Source: Impatiens glandulifera
Taxonomy: Eukaryota; Streptophyta; Magnoliopsida; Ericales; Balsaminaceae
Length of the DNA stretch: 64,000 nucleotides
Reading direction: 5' to 3'
Assembly (NCBI RefSeq): GCF_907164915.1
Contig: NC_061864.1
Location: forward strand, 2,530,389-2,594,388
The notes below the pieces were generated by a model that saw only the letters and a list, made by a program, of their open reading frames with translations, was not told the DNA's origin and ran no database searches. The position numbers and the translations under genes are program-made. Positions 26,387-37,019 of this stretch are shown in pieces. How positions within the stretch are numbered: position 1 is the stretch's first letter; every line of letters begins with the position of its first letter.

Positions 26387-26500
26387 ATAGAGATAATAGG
26401 AGCATGCTCTAATGTTGTAGGTTTAGTTACTTCATACTTGAGATTTTTTTTGTAAGGTAATACATACCAACACGATTTTAGAGCCATATATATTTATGAA
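22230..26500. repeat. Duplicated AT-rich segment, copy A
   Basis: This segment is colinear with copy B at 30940-37630. Shared anchors appear in the same order, for example 'tagaataataatc(a/c)taacaactctt' (22262 / 30979), 'tatagtataaaattattta' (22588 / 31281) and 'gaactcaaatatattttata' (about 23845 / 32528). Further anchors are 'tacactaataacta' (about 24455 / 33966), 'gagatatatgttatcaaaa' (about 25955 / 37182) and 'gcatgctctaat' (26402 / 37551). Copy A lacks the reductase gene present in copy B: about 140 bp replace about 1.7 kb. No coding potential is seen in copy A. Confidence 0.75.
26293..26381. repeat. (AT)n microsatellite, about 44 units
   Basis: A pure AT run near the end of copy A. The homologous place in copy B (about 37508-37540) has only a short interrupted run, so the tract expanded or contracted after duplication. 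Confidence 0.95.
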
Positions 26501-26689
26501 TTAAATTATTTTAAGACTAAAAAGAATTAGTTAAAATTATTAGCGATAATGTTTTAGTACACGTAAAATTTCATTCAATTATTAAAAAACTAAATGTAAA
26601 ATCTCAGTGCTTGTATTTAATGTTTTAAACAATCGGATTGGGTTCAAATCCTACTAATTTACATAGATGAATGATGAAGTTGACAAATA

Positions 26690-27532
26690 TGTTGGAGTTT
26701 AGAATTGGTGATCTTCCATTAACCGGATCCGATTATTACTAAAATAGAATGTAAACTGTTTAGATGGAAAATTAAATAATCTTGAAAGGGGGTCGAATAA
26801 TTCTCATTAAGAGTGTATTGTCATTTATGTCCACATATATATATGATGTATTTATTCATTTTTTCCAAGAGTGTGACAGTAAAAATGGAGAGAATAATGT
26901 GTACGAGGATTTTCTAACTCATTGTTTTGTCATTTAGTTAGTTGAGATAATGATAAATGTTTTAAAAATCAAGAAGGTTTGAATATTCGAGATCTTAGTT
27001 CTTTAATAATGTTTTTCTATCAAAATGGTACTATAGATTTATAACGGAACCGAATAGTCTTTGGGCATCGATGATCAAATGTAAGTATGGTTACGATTGG
27101 TCTAGTTGGTTCACAAAATGTCTAATTATTCAGCAGGGTGTAACATTTGGAGGTGAATTTATTTTAATTGTAAAAAATTTGTGAGCAATTTAGATTCATT
27201 GTGGAAGATGTTTTTTCGATCAGTTTTTGGAACGACAGTTAGTGTAGTGTCAAGAGTCTAAGTCTAGCTACGATGTATCATGAACTTGCTTCCATTTTCA
27301 TATATAAAAATGTCACAGTTAAAGACATGTTTGATCCTCGATCTAGTTTTCGCTAGCCGAATTAGTTATAGGAGAAGATTAAACATTATGGGAAGTTTGT
27401 TTCATAATAGAATTTTACTTTTGGTGGATGCAAACAAATGTTTCCGTCTGAACAAGACATTATGCGTTGACAAGACATGGATAGTTTCATGTGGGGACAT
27501 CGCTACAAGTTGTTCGCTAAGATGAGTTCATA
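26690..27532 (+). pseudogene. Decayed LINE (non-LTR retrotransposon) ORF2, left part
   Basis: Discontinuous frames show plant LINE reverse-transcriptase pieces. ILKGGRIILIKSVLSFMS (about 26785) matches the region after the RT catalytic core. It continues in another frame as YLFIFSKSVTVKMERI after a TA-rich slip. LWASMIKCKYGYDWSSW (about 27060) matches the conserved 'W..(V/I)..KYG' block. Stop codons and frameshifts show it is dead. The element continues after the CACTA insertion at 30338. Confidence 0.7.
27530..27532. other. Target-site duplication, left (ATA)
   Basis: ATA immediately precedes the CACTA terminus and is repeated at 30338-30340. A 3-bp duplication is the hallmark of CACTA (En/Spm) insertions. 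Confidence 0.85.
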
Positions 27533-27742
27533 CACTAGTAAAAAAAGAGGTATCAGTAAGGGCGAAAACCGTTACTGAAAGCATCAAAACTCGTTACTGA
27601 AAACCATCAGTAACGGCAAATAAATCCGTTACCATTCGTTACAGACACACTCGTCACAGAAACTTCTCAAGTATCAGTAACGGCTTTCGAAAGCCGTTAC
27701 TAATAGTCACTGAACAACAGTAACGGTACTAGCCGAGGTAAA

Positions 27743-27912
27743 ACCGTCACAGAAACTTCTCAGGTATCAGTAACGGTTTTCGAAAACCGTTATTGATAGT
27801 CATTGAACAACAGTAACGGTACTAGCCAAGTTAAAACCGTTACTGTTGTTCAATGACTATCAGTAACGACTTTCGAAAACCGTTACTGATACCTGAGAAG
27901 TTTTTGTGACGG
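27743..27912. repeat. Foldback (inverted repeat) in left subterminal region
   Basis: About 70 bp starting CCGTCACAGAAACTTCTCAG is repeated inverted, ending CTGAGAAGTTTTTGTGACGG, with about 20 bp between the arms. Each arm contains CAGTAACGG motifs, so a transcript would fold into a long hairpin. Confidence 0.8.
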
Positions 27913-28024
27913 TTTTTGTTTTGTTAAACCGTTACATAGCAAATTACAGTAACGGTTTTTTAATGCATAAAACCGTTACTAAATAATAATCGTTTTTTTA
28001 TATATATATTTCATATTCATTTGT

Positions 28025-28050
28025 ACCTATATAAACCTAACATTCAAATA
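28025..28050 (+). repeat. 26-bp direct repeat, left border of captured gene
   Basis: The repeat starts ACCTATATAAACCTAACATT and is identical to 29330-29355. The two copies enclose the BTB/TAZ gene fragment almost exactly. Confidence 0.9.
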
Positions 28051-28078
28051 TGATCAAAATCGAATCCCCCAACAATAC

Positions 28079-29302
28079 CTGCAAAGAGGGACTTTACAAA
28101 GATCAGGATTATCGTAGATGGAAGAGTGGAGTTGAAGCAGCTGCCACATTCGCTTGCATCGGTAACAACCGCGGTTAACTCTCCTCTTGCACGTTGAGAA
28201 ATGGCGGAACAGGAGCTGCAAGCCTTGGTAGGTTGCGAACTTCTGACATGGAACCTTCTTCTTCTTCTTCCCCGGCGGCTCTATGTCGTAAGGGCCTATG
28301 TTTGTACATCCTTCTGTGCAGATGTATCTCTAAACACTACATTGCTTCGCTTAGCTATAAACACAGCCTCTTCTCCTCCCTACGCTTTCTTCTCATTTTC
28401 CTCCTCTGTTTTCATCAATATTAGTTATCAGTATTGGAATTTCATAAAAATTGGTTAGATATGAGATTGGATGTTTACCGATTCAATTTCGTCTATGAAC
28501 TGGAGAATCTCAAGCTCCAGGCAAGGATCATTCTCCTGGAGGAACTTCCATCCCTCTGTTTTCTGAACAAACTTTATGTTGGCTGATACAAGTTTCATGG
28601 TGCGGAAGTAAAGCTCGGATGCATCACAGAGCCTCGCCAGCTGAAGCGTATCGATGGCGTCGTAGATCTTAAGCCGTTGAATCAGTGCTTTCGCACATCG
28701 TTGCTTCAGCAGTTGAACGGAGAACACATGAGACAGTGTTAGCAGGTAAAATCCATACATGTCCATCTCTTCTTCTGTGCATCTGTAAACAACGTTGTAG
28801 AAGAAAATTCTCTGTTACTACTACATACTACTCATTATCAATTCATTCGTGATGATGATTTTAGGCTTTACTTATTATCATTGAGAGAAACTAACCTGGA
28901 GGAATAGAGAAATCGAACGAAGACGGCGACGGCTTCGGTAAGAACGCCTAATATCTGAATTGTCCTATTATTATCGAAACTCTTATTCTGCCGATGATCT
29001 TCAGCACAGGAGACGTCGATGCCTGCAAATCATTATTATAATTTAAATGTCAATCAAATAAGTCTTCCGAAACAATTCATTTCTCAACTGTTCCGATATA
29101 TCTACTGCCTGCATAAGAAAAAGCTCTAAGAACAATAAATCGGCTTTTGTTTTGAGATTTAGATTGAACAGAAAAGAAATTGAATATAAAATTCTCAGAT
29201 TAATCGGAGTCGCAAGTGGAATAATACCAGGATGCTGGGGTGGACAGGAATGCGGATTCCTCCGGTAGTGAGAACATGAATAACTTCGTCGGAGTATATC
29301 TG
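28079..29302 (-). pseudogene. Captured BTB/TAZ-domain (BT1-5 family) gene fragment in the CACTA element
   Basis: Read on the minus strand this is a near-complete BT gene with its introns. The BTB start (YSDEVIHVLTTGGIRIPVHP, about 29302-29230) is followed by BTB (28896-29022; TIQILGVLTEAVAVFVRFLY), BACK (28479-28782; DTLQLARLCDASELYFRTMK) and TAZ zinc finger (28079-28405; LQLLFRHFSTCKRRVNRGCY). Splice sites remain at these junctions and the reading phase still joins across the 28896/28782 junction. Two in-frame stops and a +1 shift at about 28320-28375 (where the family has QLSEAMECLEH) break it, and a TAZ Cys ligand is Tyr (LHSSIY). BT proteins are CUL3-linked, calmodulin-binding scaffold/transcription factors (family knowledge). 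Retained introns show DNA-level capture, not retrotransposition. Any function would be via RNA or a truncated BTB-BACK product. Confidence 0.88.
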
Positions 29303-29329
29303 CTGCTACTGATCGGAAGATAATGATTG

Positions 29330-29355
29330 ACCTATATAAACCTAACATTCAAATA
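29330..29355 (+). repeat. 26-bp direct repeat, right border of captured gene
   Basis: Identical to 28025-28050, with the first 20 bases ACCTATATAAACCTAACATT. See that entry. Confidence 0.9.
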
Positions 29356-29680
29356 ATTTAAGAAGTAAAACCCTAAGATAAACAAATGAAGAAGTGTTTA
29401 CTTACCTGAATGCAGAAGAGCGACGACGGAAGAATTCTATTTGAACCAGCGGCGGAAGAGGAAGAAGAACCCGCGGAGGAACCGGAGAAGAAGAAGACAG
29501 AGCGGAGAAGAAGAAGAAGAACTTACCTGTTTGTAGATCGAAGGCGGCGAATTACGTACTCTTTCTTGTTTGCAGATCGACGGCGGCGGCGGAGGAAGAA
29601 AACGGAGGAGAAGAGAGAAGAAAGAAAGAAGAAAAAAGAAAAAAGAAAAAAGAAAGAGAAAGGCGTAACGGGTAAAATTA
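29356..29680 (-). other. Leader-like AG/CT-rich segment with two splice donors inside the CACTA
   Basis: On the minus strand this CT-rich stretch contains two consensus 5' splice sites (ACAAACAG|GTAAGT near 29523 and GCATTCAG|GTAAGT near 29404) upstream of the BTB fragment. It resembles a 5' UTR or leader exon region. The plus-strand frame through it is a Lys/Arg/Glu low-complexity artefact. Confidence 0.4.
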
Positions 29681-30337
29681 GAGTATCAGTAACGGCTTTA
29701 GATAAACCGTTATAGATAAGAATCCCACAAATCTTATCATGAGACAGTATCAGTAACGGTTATACTAAAACCGTTACTGATAACCTTGTAGAAGATGAAA
29801 CGTCAATTAACGTATTAGTAACGGTTATGAGTAAACCGTTACAGATACGTATCAGTAACGGTATCTGTCTAAAACCGTTACTGATAAGAATCTCACAAAT
29901 CTTATCACGAGACAGTGTCAGTAACGGTTATATTAAAAATCGTTACTGATATTTTTGAAGTAGACGAAACGTCAGAAACGTATTAGTAGCGGTTATGAGT
30001 AAACCGTTACAGATTCTTATCAGTAACAGTGTCTGTCTAAAACCGTTACTAATAAGAATCTCACAAATCTTATCATGAGACAGTATCAGTAACGGTTATA
30101 CTAAAACCGTTACTGATACCTTTAATTTGAAAAATTAAAATTAACTTGTTATTATCTGTACGGTTTTTTCTTATGTCCGTTACTGTTTCCTTCTATTAGT
30201 AACGGTCTTTAATAGCCGTTACTGATATGTTTATAACAGTAACGGTCTTTAATAGCCGTTACTGATAAAAATCTTCAGTAAGGGCGTTCGACCGCCGTTA
30301 CTAAGCATCGTTACAGAAACCTATTTTTTCACTAGTG

Positions 30338-30880
30338 ATATAATATTTGTTGGAAAAATTTTGAGAGTCAAAGATTCCATAAAAGATCTCGTGTTTTGAA
30401 TGAACCGTTATTCACGGTAGAATTTTTACTGATGATATGTGCATGAAAACATTTTGTATTATGGTTAGTCGTTGTCGTATGTGTCACGAGAAAGTTGAAT
30501 CGACAATTCACTTACTTTTGCATTGTCGAATGGTGGTTAGTATCTGAAGTCTTTTGTGAAGTATCATTGAGGTTCATTGGATGATGCACAAGTCTTTGAG
30601 TAGTTGTTGGAATAAAAAATGGATTGATGCGGATAATATGACGACTATAATTGAGTTACCATCCCAATTTTTTTTTTGTGGAGTGTCTGGTTGAAGAGAA
30701 ATCGTCGAACTTTCATTAATCGTAGTCGTCTAATACGTATCATTCATAATGCTTTTATTATAATGTTTTCTGATATTCATTCTGGAAAGCCGATAGAGTC
30801 CGTCGAAGAATTAATTATTTTTCTCGAAACTTACGAGCGCAATAACATATTGAGTAAAATTTTTTATTTTTATTATGTTT
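30338..30880 (+). pseudogene. Decayed LINE ORF2, right part (zf-RVT region)
   Basis: Continues the LINE after the CACTA. The zinc-binding reverse-transcriptase tail reads SRCRMCHEKVESTIHLLLHC (about 30470-30530). It is followed in another frame by LWSVWLKRNRRTFIN (about 30675), the usual end of plant LINE ORF2. Stops lie between the parts. The ATA at 30338-30340 is the second copy of the CACTA target duplication. Confidence 0.7.
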
Positions 30881-33437
30881 AAAATTTGTATTATTTTCAA
30901 TTCATTTCATAGTTTTGTCATCGTATGTTTAAATAATTTTCATCATTTTTAATCTACACAAACCTTAAAAAAAATATTTAGAATAATAATCCTAACAACT
31001 CTTAAATTTTTTAATATATATATATATATAATATTTAAATAATTATAAATCCTTTATAATTAATTATAAAATAGTATTATTATTAAACTAATTAAATTTA
31101 AATACCAAATAGTTTTAATTAAATTTGAGATAATAGATTAAAGAGTTGTTTTTAAAATAATACCAAAAATAAGACAATTCACTCATTTTTAAGCTCGGAC
31201 CAACTTAATTTTAATGTGTATCTCTAATTTAAGAGACGGATAAACCAAATTTAACTAACTAAAAATTATTTATAAAATTGTATAGTATAAAATTATTTAG
31301 GAAATAAAATGTATTTTATACTTAAATTAGTTTTTATATATTTTCTCTCTGTAAATCAAATTTATTTCTAAATGATCGAAAGTTTAGTTTATTTTTCTCT
31401 TTTAATAATTTAGTCTCATATATTTATACAATTGTAAATGATCTAATTCAAATCTAGTAAACATAATGGTTATAGTTTATGTCAAAACTATGATCATGGT
31501 AATTTTTTATTTAATTTTTTATTTTGTAAAAAAAATAATTTTTTTTTTCAGGATTTTATATATCATAATAAATGTTTTATCAAAGTTGATTAAAATTTAA
31601 TTTCATTTTAATTTAAAAACTTTTATATATATTTTTTTAATTTATATTTTTTATTTTGATAATATTATTTAATGTGTTATACTTAAGTTATCAATAATAA
31701 TTGAGTTTATAATACATATATCTGTGTTTGCTTTTATGAACTCACACCGTGCCTTTAATATAAAATATGTTTTTTTTTTAAATAAATCAAATCAAAATGA
31801 TTATTAATATTTGTGTAATATTTTATTTTTCAAAATAAAATAAGTCTGGATCAAGCAAAAGGTTTTAGTGAAACAATATCAAGCTAATGAAAAGTCTGAA
31901 TGTATTTGATTAAGTTTTAAACAATATCTATCACACTTTTAATCATAAATAAATAAATGAATGAATTGTTAAAAAAATAAAATATTTAAAAGTAAAATAT
32001 TTAAAAGTAAAATAGAAAAAAGAATTATTTGTGTTTATATTATATATACTTAATAAATATCATATAAGAGATATTTATGATCAATCGCGGTGTGTCTGCA
32101 CTCTGCACTGACATTGACATTTTGTGCCGATTAGTCCATCAAAATTAGTTATTTAGTTTTCATAAATATATTCTTTTTATTTTAATATATAAAAAATAAA
32201 AATTATATTAAATAATTTTATTTAATTTACAATATACATATTCCAAATACAGTTAATAAGTTTTCTGAATTAGTTAATTAAAAAATAATCTATACAGTTT
32301 TATAATTAAAAGTTATTTAGGGACTGAATTGTATTTTATACCTCAATTCAACATCAATAAAATAAGAATTCTTCAAATAAATCATAATATTTGTTTTCAT
32401 ATATTTAATTCAATTTCTATTGGATAGTCTATTTTTTTTTCATTCAATATTTTTCTCAGTCAAGTTTAGCCCAAATTTAACTTATTAAGGAATAAAAAAT
32501 AAAATTGTATAGTTTAAAGTTCTTTAGGAACTCAAATATATTTTATACTTTAATTAGAAATAATTAAAATAAAAAATGTTTTAAAAGAAACTCTAATTTG
32601 ATTTTCATATATTTTAAATTACAGTTTTCTTATTTTAATTTTACAATTCACTTTTATTTATTATATTTTAATCTCTCAAAATTGATAATTTCAAATAAAT
32701 TTTTAGATAATAGGTTACAAGTATAAATAAAAAGCACCTGATAATAAAACTGACACATCTTGTGTTTTCTTATGCACTAATCGCACAACCTAATGTGCTT
32801 AACAATATGGACAGCCCAAATTTAAACTATTTAAAAATAGTTAATATAATTAAATAATAAAAGTTTTTAAGGATTAAAATATATTTTATACTTATATTAT
32901 TTTTCATATATTTGAAGATATATACAATTCTTATTTTAGAACTATTTTTATTTTTATTCTTTTGTAATATTTTAAAATTTATCCAAAAAAAGTGAAAAAA
33001 TATTATTAACTATCAAAATTTTAGGAAAGTAATTTTCTTGTTTCAAATTCTAAGTCTAATTATATCTCTAAGATTCAAATACAAGGTAAGCATTATTGCT
33101 AAAGTTTATGTCCAGTATGGTTTATATATAATAATCATATATAGATTTTGAATAAATATATTTCTTTCTTTTAAATTTCAACAACAAATTATGTTGTCAT
33201 AGGTGAAATTACAAAATGTATTATTACTAATACTTGCAAGTTTTATAAAATAATCTGTGTCTATATTTGTATATAATTACTAAATAACATGTATTACTTG
33301 AATAATATATATTGAAAATAAATTTTTATTTATAACATGTCATGCGACTTGTTTTTTTTAATAAATATATTGTTTTAATTTTAATATATAATGAAAAAAT
33401 TAGTATGATTTTGTTATCAAATAATTTATTATAAATT

Positions 33438-33479
<42 letters not shown>

Positions 33480-34113
33480 GAAATAATTATTAACTGATAA
33501 AAATTAATTAAGAAATGATTGATAACCTAATATTGGTTTTCCTTTATTTTACCATAATTTTTCAATAATAGTCTAATTTTATTTTTCTCATTCAGCCTTA
33601 TAAAATATATTTTAAACTTAAATATATTATAACTAAAACAGAAAAATGTTTTTTTTTTAAATATATAATATTTTTTTATTCATTTTACTTTAAAAAATTT
33701 TAATTTTATTTTACAGTTTACTTTTATATTATATTTTATTATAATCATATCTCTTAAAGTTTATAAAAATAGTTCAAAAAAAACAATCAAAATTTAGTGA
33801 CATGATAATTAATTATAATCAAATACCTTCTTTTATATAATTGATTAGTTGATGTCTACGATGGTTTATATAAAATAGCCTAATATCAGTTACATAAATA
33901 TATAATTTTTTTTATAACTATTACAAGATTTGTCTATACACTACTAAAAATTATAAAAACAATTTACACTAATAACTAACTATATACTTTATAGAAAAAA
34001 TTAATTATTTTGAGAGTTGATTTTTAACCCCTTAAAGTTTAAATAAGTTTTATTTTCAAAAAAAAATTAATATATATATATAAAAAAAAAATAATTCTAA
34101 TTTAATAATTGTG

Positions 34114-35040
34114 ATGTATTTTGTTATAGTAAGTACTTCAAATTATTTAGTCTAAAATATTTGTATTATTACCCTTATTTTCGTGTAGATTTTTTTCGTG
34201 CTTTTTTGTTTTGTTTTTGTTATCATCCTTATTTTCGCGAATCTAAATATATTTTTCACCTATATTAAACATAAATAAAAATACATAAAATTTTAAATAA
34301 ATTTTTATTTTTAAATAATCCATTTTAATTTGTTTTTACTATAGTTAAATCTCTCATAATCTATCCAAATCAGTTGAGATAAGTATGATTATGTATAAGA
34401 GATATTAATATTTTTTAATTTAAATTTAAATTAATACCATGTAAGTATTTAAGCTTACATGTTAAAGTTTATGTCTAGGATGACTTATATAGAATAACCA
34501 GATATTAAATAACATTTTTTTTTTATTTCTAAAAGATTTGTTATAAATAATTGAAATTCTAATCAATTTTTAACAACTTAATTTAACCCCATAAAGTTTA
34601 CAAAAATATAATTTAAAAAAAATAAATTAATATATATATAATTAATTTAATAGTTGTGATGTATTTTGTTATATTAAGTATTTGAAAATTATTTAGTCCA
34701 AAATATTTGTATTATTATCCTTATTATCATGTAGCTTTTTTTCGTGCATTTTTTTTTTTTGTTATAATCTTTATTTTCGTGAATCAAAATATAATTTTTA
34801 CTATATTAAACATAAATAAAATTATACAAATTTTAAAATAAAATTTAATTTGTTTAATAATCTTTGTTTTATTTTTTTTACTATAGTATTATTATATATA
34901 TAAGAGATATTAATATTAATTTTCTTTTAATTTGAATTTAAATTAATAACATATAAACATTTAAGCTTATATGTTAAGTTTAATTATGTCTAGGATGGTA
35001 TATATAGAATAACTAAATATTAATTGACAAACATTTTTTA
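34114..35040. repeat. Tandem duplication, about 540-bp unit
   Basis: Unit 1 starts at 34114 and unit 2 at 34655. Both contain 'tgtgatgtattttgttata', then 'atatttgtattatta', 'tttttttcgtgc', 'atattaaacataaataaaa' and finally 'gatattaatatt...tatgtctaggatg'. A third, more diverged copy of the first part is at about 24635 in copy A. Confidence 0.75.
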
Positions 35041-35642
35041 TATTAATTGACAAACATTATTTTTTAAAATTTTTTAAAAGATTTATTATAATTAATAATT
35101 TTTTAAATTTAATATATAATAAACTTTGCAACCATAATTATTTTTTTTCTTATCTGAATGACGATTTAACTACTTATAGTTTAATTAGTTTTAATTTCAA
35201 AAATTTTAAAAACATTTTAAAATTAAGTAAAATATATTATTTAATTTTAATTTTTAATTATACTTATAATTTAAATTAGTATTTAATTAATAGTCACAAG
35301 TGTAAAACATTTTTTTTTATTGTGTCTGCACAACGTGCCTATAATTTAAAGTAATTATTAATTTTGTTTTGTAAAAAATAATTTTAAATAAAAAAATTAA
35401 CTGTTTTTTAAACTATAAACAACAGGTAAAAATATAATTATAAATAAATTTAAAAATCGTAATTTAAAAAAACAAAATATTTAAAGATCATTTTTTGTCT
35501 ATAGTTATCATTTCCGACCAATGTATGGAAAAGGAGAATCTTTGAGGTATAGTTTATTAATGAAAATCCTTAATCAATCAATCAATGTTATTAAATGTTA
35601 TTGCTCTTTGTCTCAGATCTGAGTTTACAACCCTAGTCTAAA

Positions 35643-37019
35643 ATGGCAACTCAGATCTATTCTCTCTCCTTCACTTCCGGCGTCGGCGGCCTTGTGAATA
35701 TCCGCCGATCAAAACCATCCCGCCGCAATCTCACACCTTTCATCTGCGCCACTAAATCAAATCCAACCATCCACGGCCGCAAGCTCCGAGCCGCCGTCAT
35801 CGGAGGCGGTCCGGCCGGTTCCTCCGCCGCAGAAGCCCTAGCTCGAGGCGGCGTTGAGACATTCCTCTTCGAACGCAGCCCCAACTCCGCCAAGCCTTGC
35901 GGCGGAGCAATCCCTCTCTGCATGCTCGACGAATTCTCCATACCTCAACATCTCATCGACCGTAAAGTAACCCAAATGCGAATCATCTCCCCCTCAAATC
36001 TCTCCGTCGATTTTGGAAAAACCCTAAAACCCGGAGAGTTCATCTCCATGCTCCGCCGTGAAGTACTTGATTCCTTCCTCCGATCCCGCGCCGAATCTCA
36101 TGGGGCCACCGTCATCAAATCGTTAGTCACAAATCTCGATCTCCCTTCTTCCCCATCGGATCCCTACACCGTTCATTACCTCAACGGTGGGGACCGTCGT
36201 TCCCTCTCTGTAGATGTCGTTGTTGGAGCTGACGGAGCGAACAGTCGAGTTGCGAAGTCAATCAAAGCAGGGAATTACGCTTGCGCCATCGCCTTCCAAG
36301 AACGTATCAAATTACCCGATGATAAAATGGAATACTATCAGAACCTAGCTGAAATGTACGTGGGTAGCGACGTCTCACCCGATTTCTACGGGTGGGTTTT
36401 CCCTAAATGCGACCACGTGGCGGTGGGGACCGGCACCATGTCATCCAAAGCCGACATAAAAAAGTTCCAACTTGGCATGAGAAGGAGAGTCATGTCAAAA
36501 ATCGAGGGAGGGAAAGTTATTAAGGTGGAGGCTCACCCGATTCCGGAGCACCCACGACCGATTAGGGTTCGGGGGAGAGTGGCTCTAGTAGGGGATGCGG
36601 CAGGGTACGTGACGAAATGCTCGGGGGAGGGAATATACTTTGCGGCGAAAAGTGGGAGGATGTGCGGGGAAGGGATTGTGAGAGCGTCCGAGGGAGGATC
36701 GAGGATGATCGGGGAGGAGGATTTGAAGAGGGAGTATTTGAAGGAATGGGATGGGATGTATTTTACGACATTTAAGTTCTTGGATTTGTTACAAAAAGTG
36801 TTTTATGGTAGTAATGTTGCAAGGGAGGCATTGGTGGAGTTGTGTGGAGATGAGTATGTTCAAAGATTGACATTTCAGAGCTACTTGTACAAGAAGTTGA
36901 GTCAAGGGAATCCATGGGAGGATTCTAAGATGGCATTTAACACAATTGGGAGTTTGGTTAGGTCTAAAATTATTGGGATGGACATGAACACTATTTCCAA
37001 TGTAATTCATCATCTTTGA
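35643..37019 (+). CDS. Geranylgeranyl diphosphate reductase, chloroplastic-like (CHLP paralogue)
   Basis: A single open frame of 458 aa, close to plant CHLP (about 465 aa). The enzyme uses NADPH to reduce geranylgeranyl groups to phytyl for chlorophyll and tocopherol/phylloquinone synthesis at plastid membranes. A Ser/Arg-rich transit peptide covers about residues 1-45. The FAD-binding glycine motif is GGGPAGSSAAEAL at 54-66. The family blocks KPCGGAIPLC, GADGANSRVAKSI, MYVGSDVSPDFYGWVFPKCD and GDAAGYVTKCSGEGIYFAAK are intact, so it looks functional. It diverges from canonical CHLP in many other positions and at the C-terminus, which ends GMDMNTISNVIHHL where I recall canonical CHLP ending with an RANALRxEMEKL-like tail. 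The last codons are part of a tandem repeat continuing past the stop. It is probably a second, divergent GGR paralogue. No intron is present. Confidence 0.9.
   Translation: MATQIYSLSFTSGVGGLVNIRRSKPSRRNLTPFICATKSNPTIHGRKLRAAVIGGGPAGSSAAEALARGGVETFLFERSPNSAKPCGGAIPLCMLDEFSIPQHLIDRKVTQMRIISPSNLSVDFGKTLKPGEFISMLRREVLDSFLRSRAESHGATVIKSLVTNLDLPSSPSDPYTVHYLNGGDRRSLSVDVVVGADGANSRVAKSIKAGNYACAIAFQERIKLPDDKMEYYQNLAEMYVGSDVSPDFYGWVFPKCDHVAVGTGTMSSKADIKKFQLGMRRRVMSKIEGGKVIKVEAHPIPEHPRPIRVRGRVALVGDAAGYVTKCSGEGIYFAAKSGRMCGEGIVRASEGGSRMIGEEDLKREYLKEWDGMYFTTFKFLDLLQKVFYGSNVAREALVELCGDEYVQRLTFQSYLYKKLSQGNPWEDSKMAFNTIGSLVRSKIIGMDMNTISNVIHHL

Larger units (their letters stand above)
27533..30337. mobile_element. 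Non-autonomous CACTA (En/Spm) transposon carrying a captured BTB/TAZ gene
   Basis: This 2805-bp element begins CACTAGTAAAAAAAGAGGT and ends ACCTATTTTTTCACTAGTG. The termini are about 29-bp imperfect inverted repeats, and ATA is duplicated on both sides. Subterminal regions (about 27550-27990 and 29690-30310) are packed with CAGTAACGG/CCGTTACTG in both orientations, as expected for transposase-binding arrays of CACTA elements. No transposase is encoded, so mobility would depend on an autonomous partner. The interior holds a decayed minus-strand BT gene fragment (28079-29302) bracketed by a 26-bp direct repeat, and an AG-rich leader-like stretch (29356-29680). It is inserted in a LINE remnant. 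Confidence 0.9.

Noticed and set aside
26636..26660. tRNA B-box-like GGGTTCAAATCC
   Set aside because: No A box at proper distance and no cloverleaf, so it is not called as a tRNA or SINE.
29410..29715. Plus-strand Glu/Lys/Arg-rich open frame inside the CACTA
   Set aside because: Low-complexity AG-rich DNA. The informative strand is minus, where it looks like a leader with splice donors.
35643..37019. Reductase gene as a recent retrocopy
   Set aside because: It is intronless, but no poly(A) tail or target duplication is visible, so retroposition is only a possibility.
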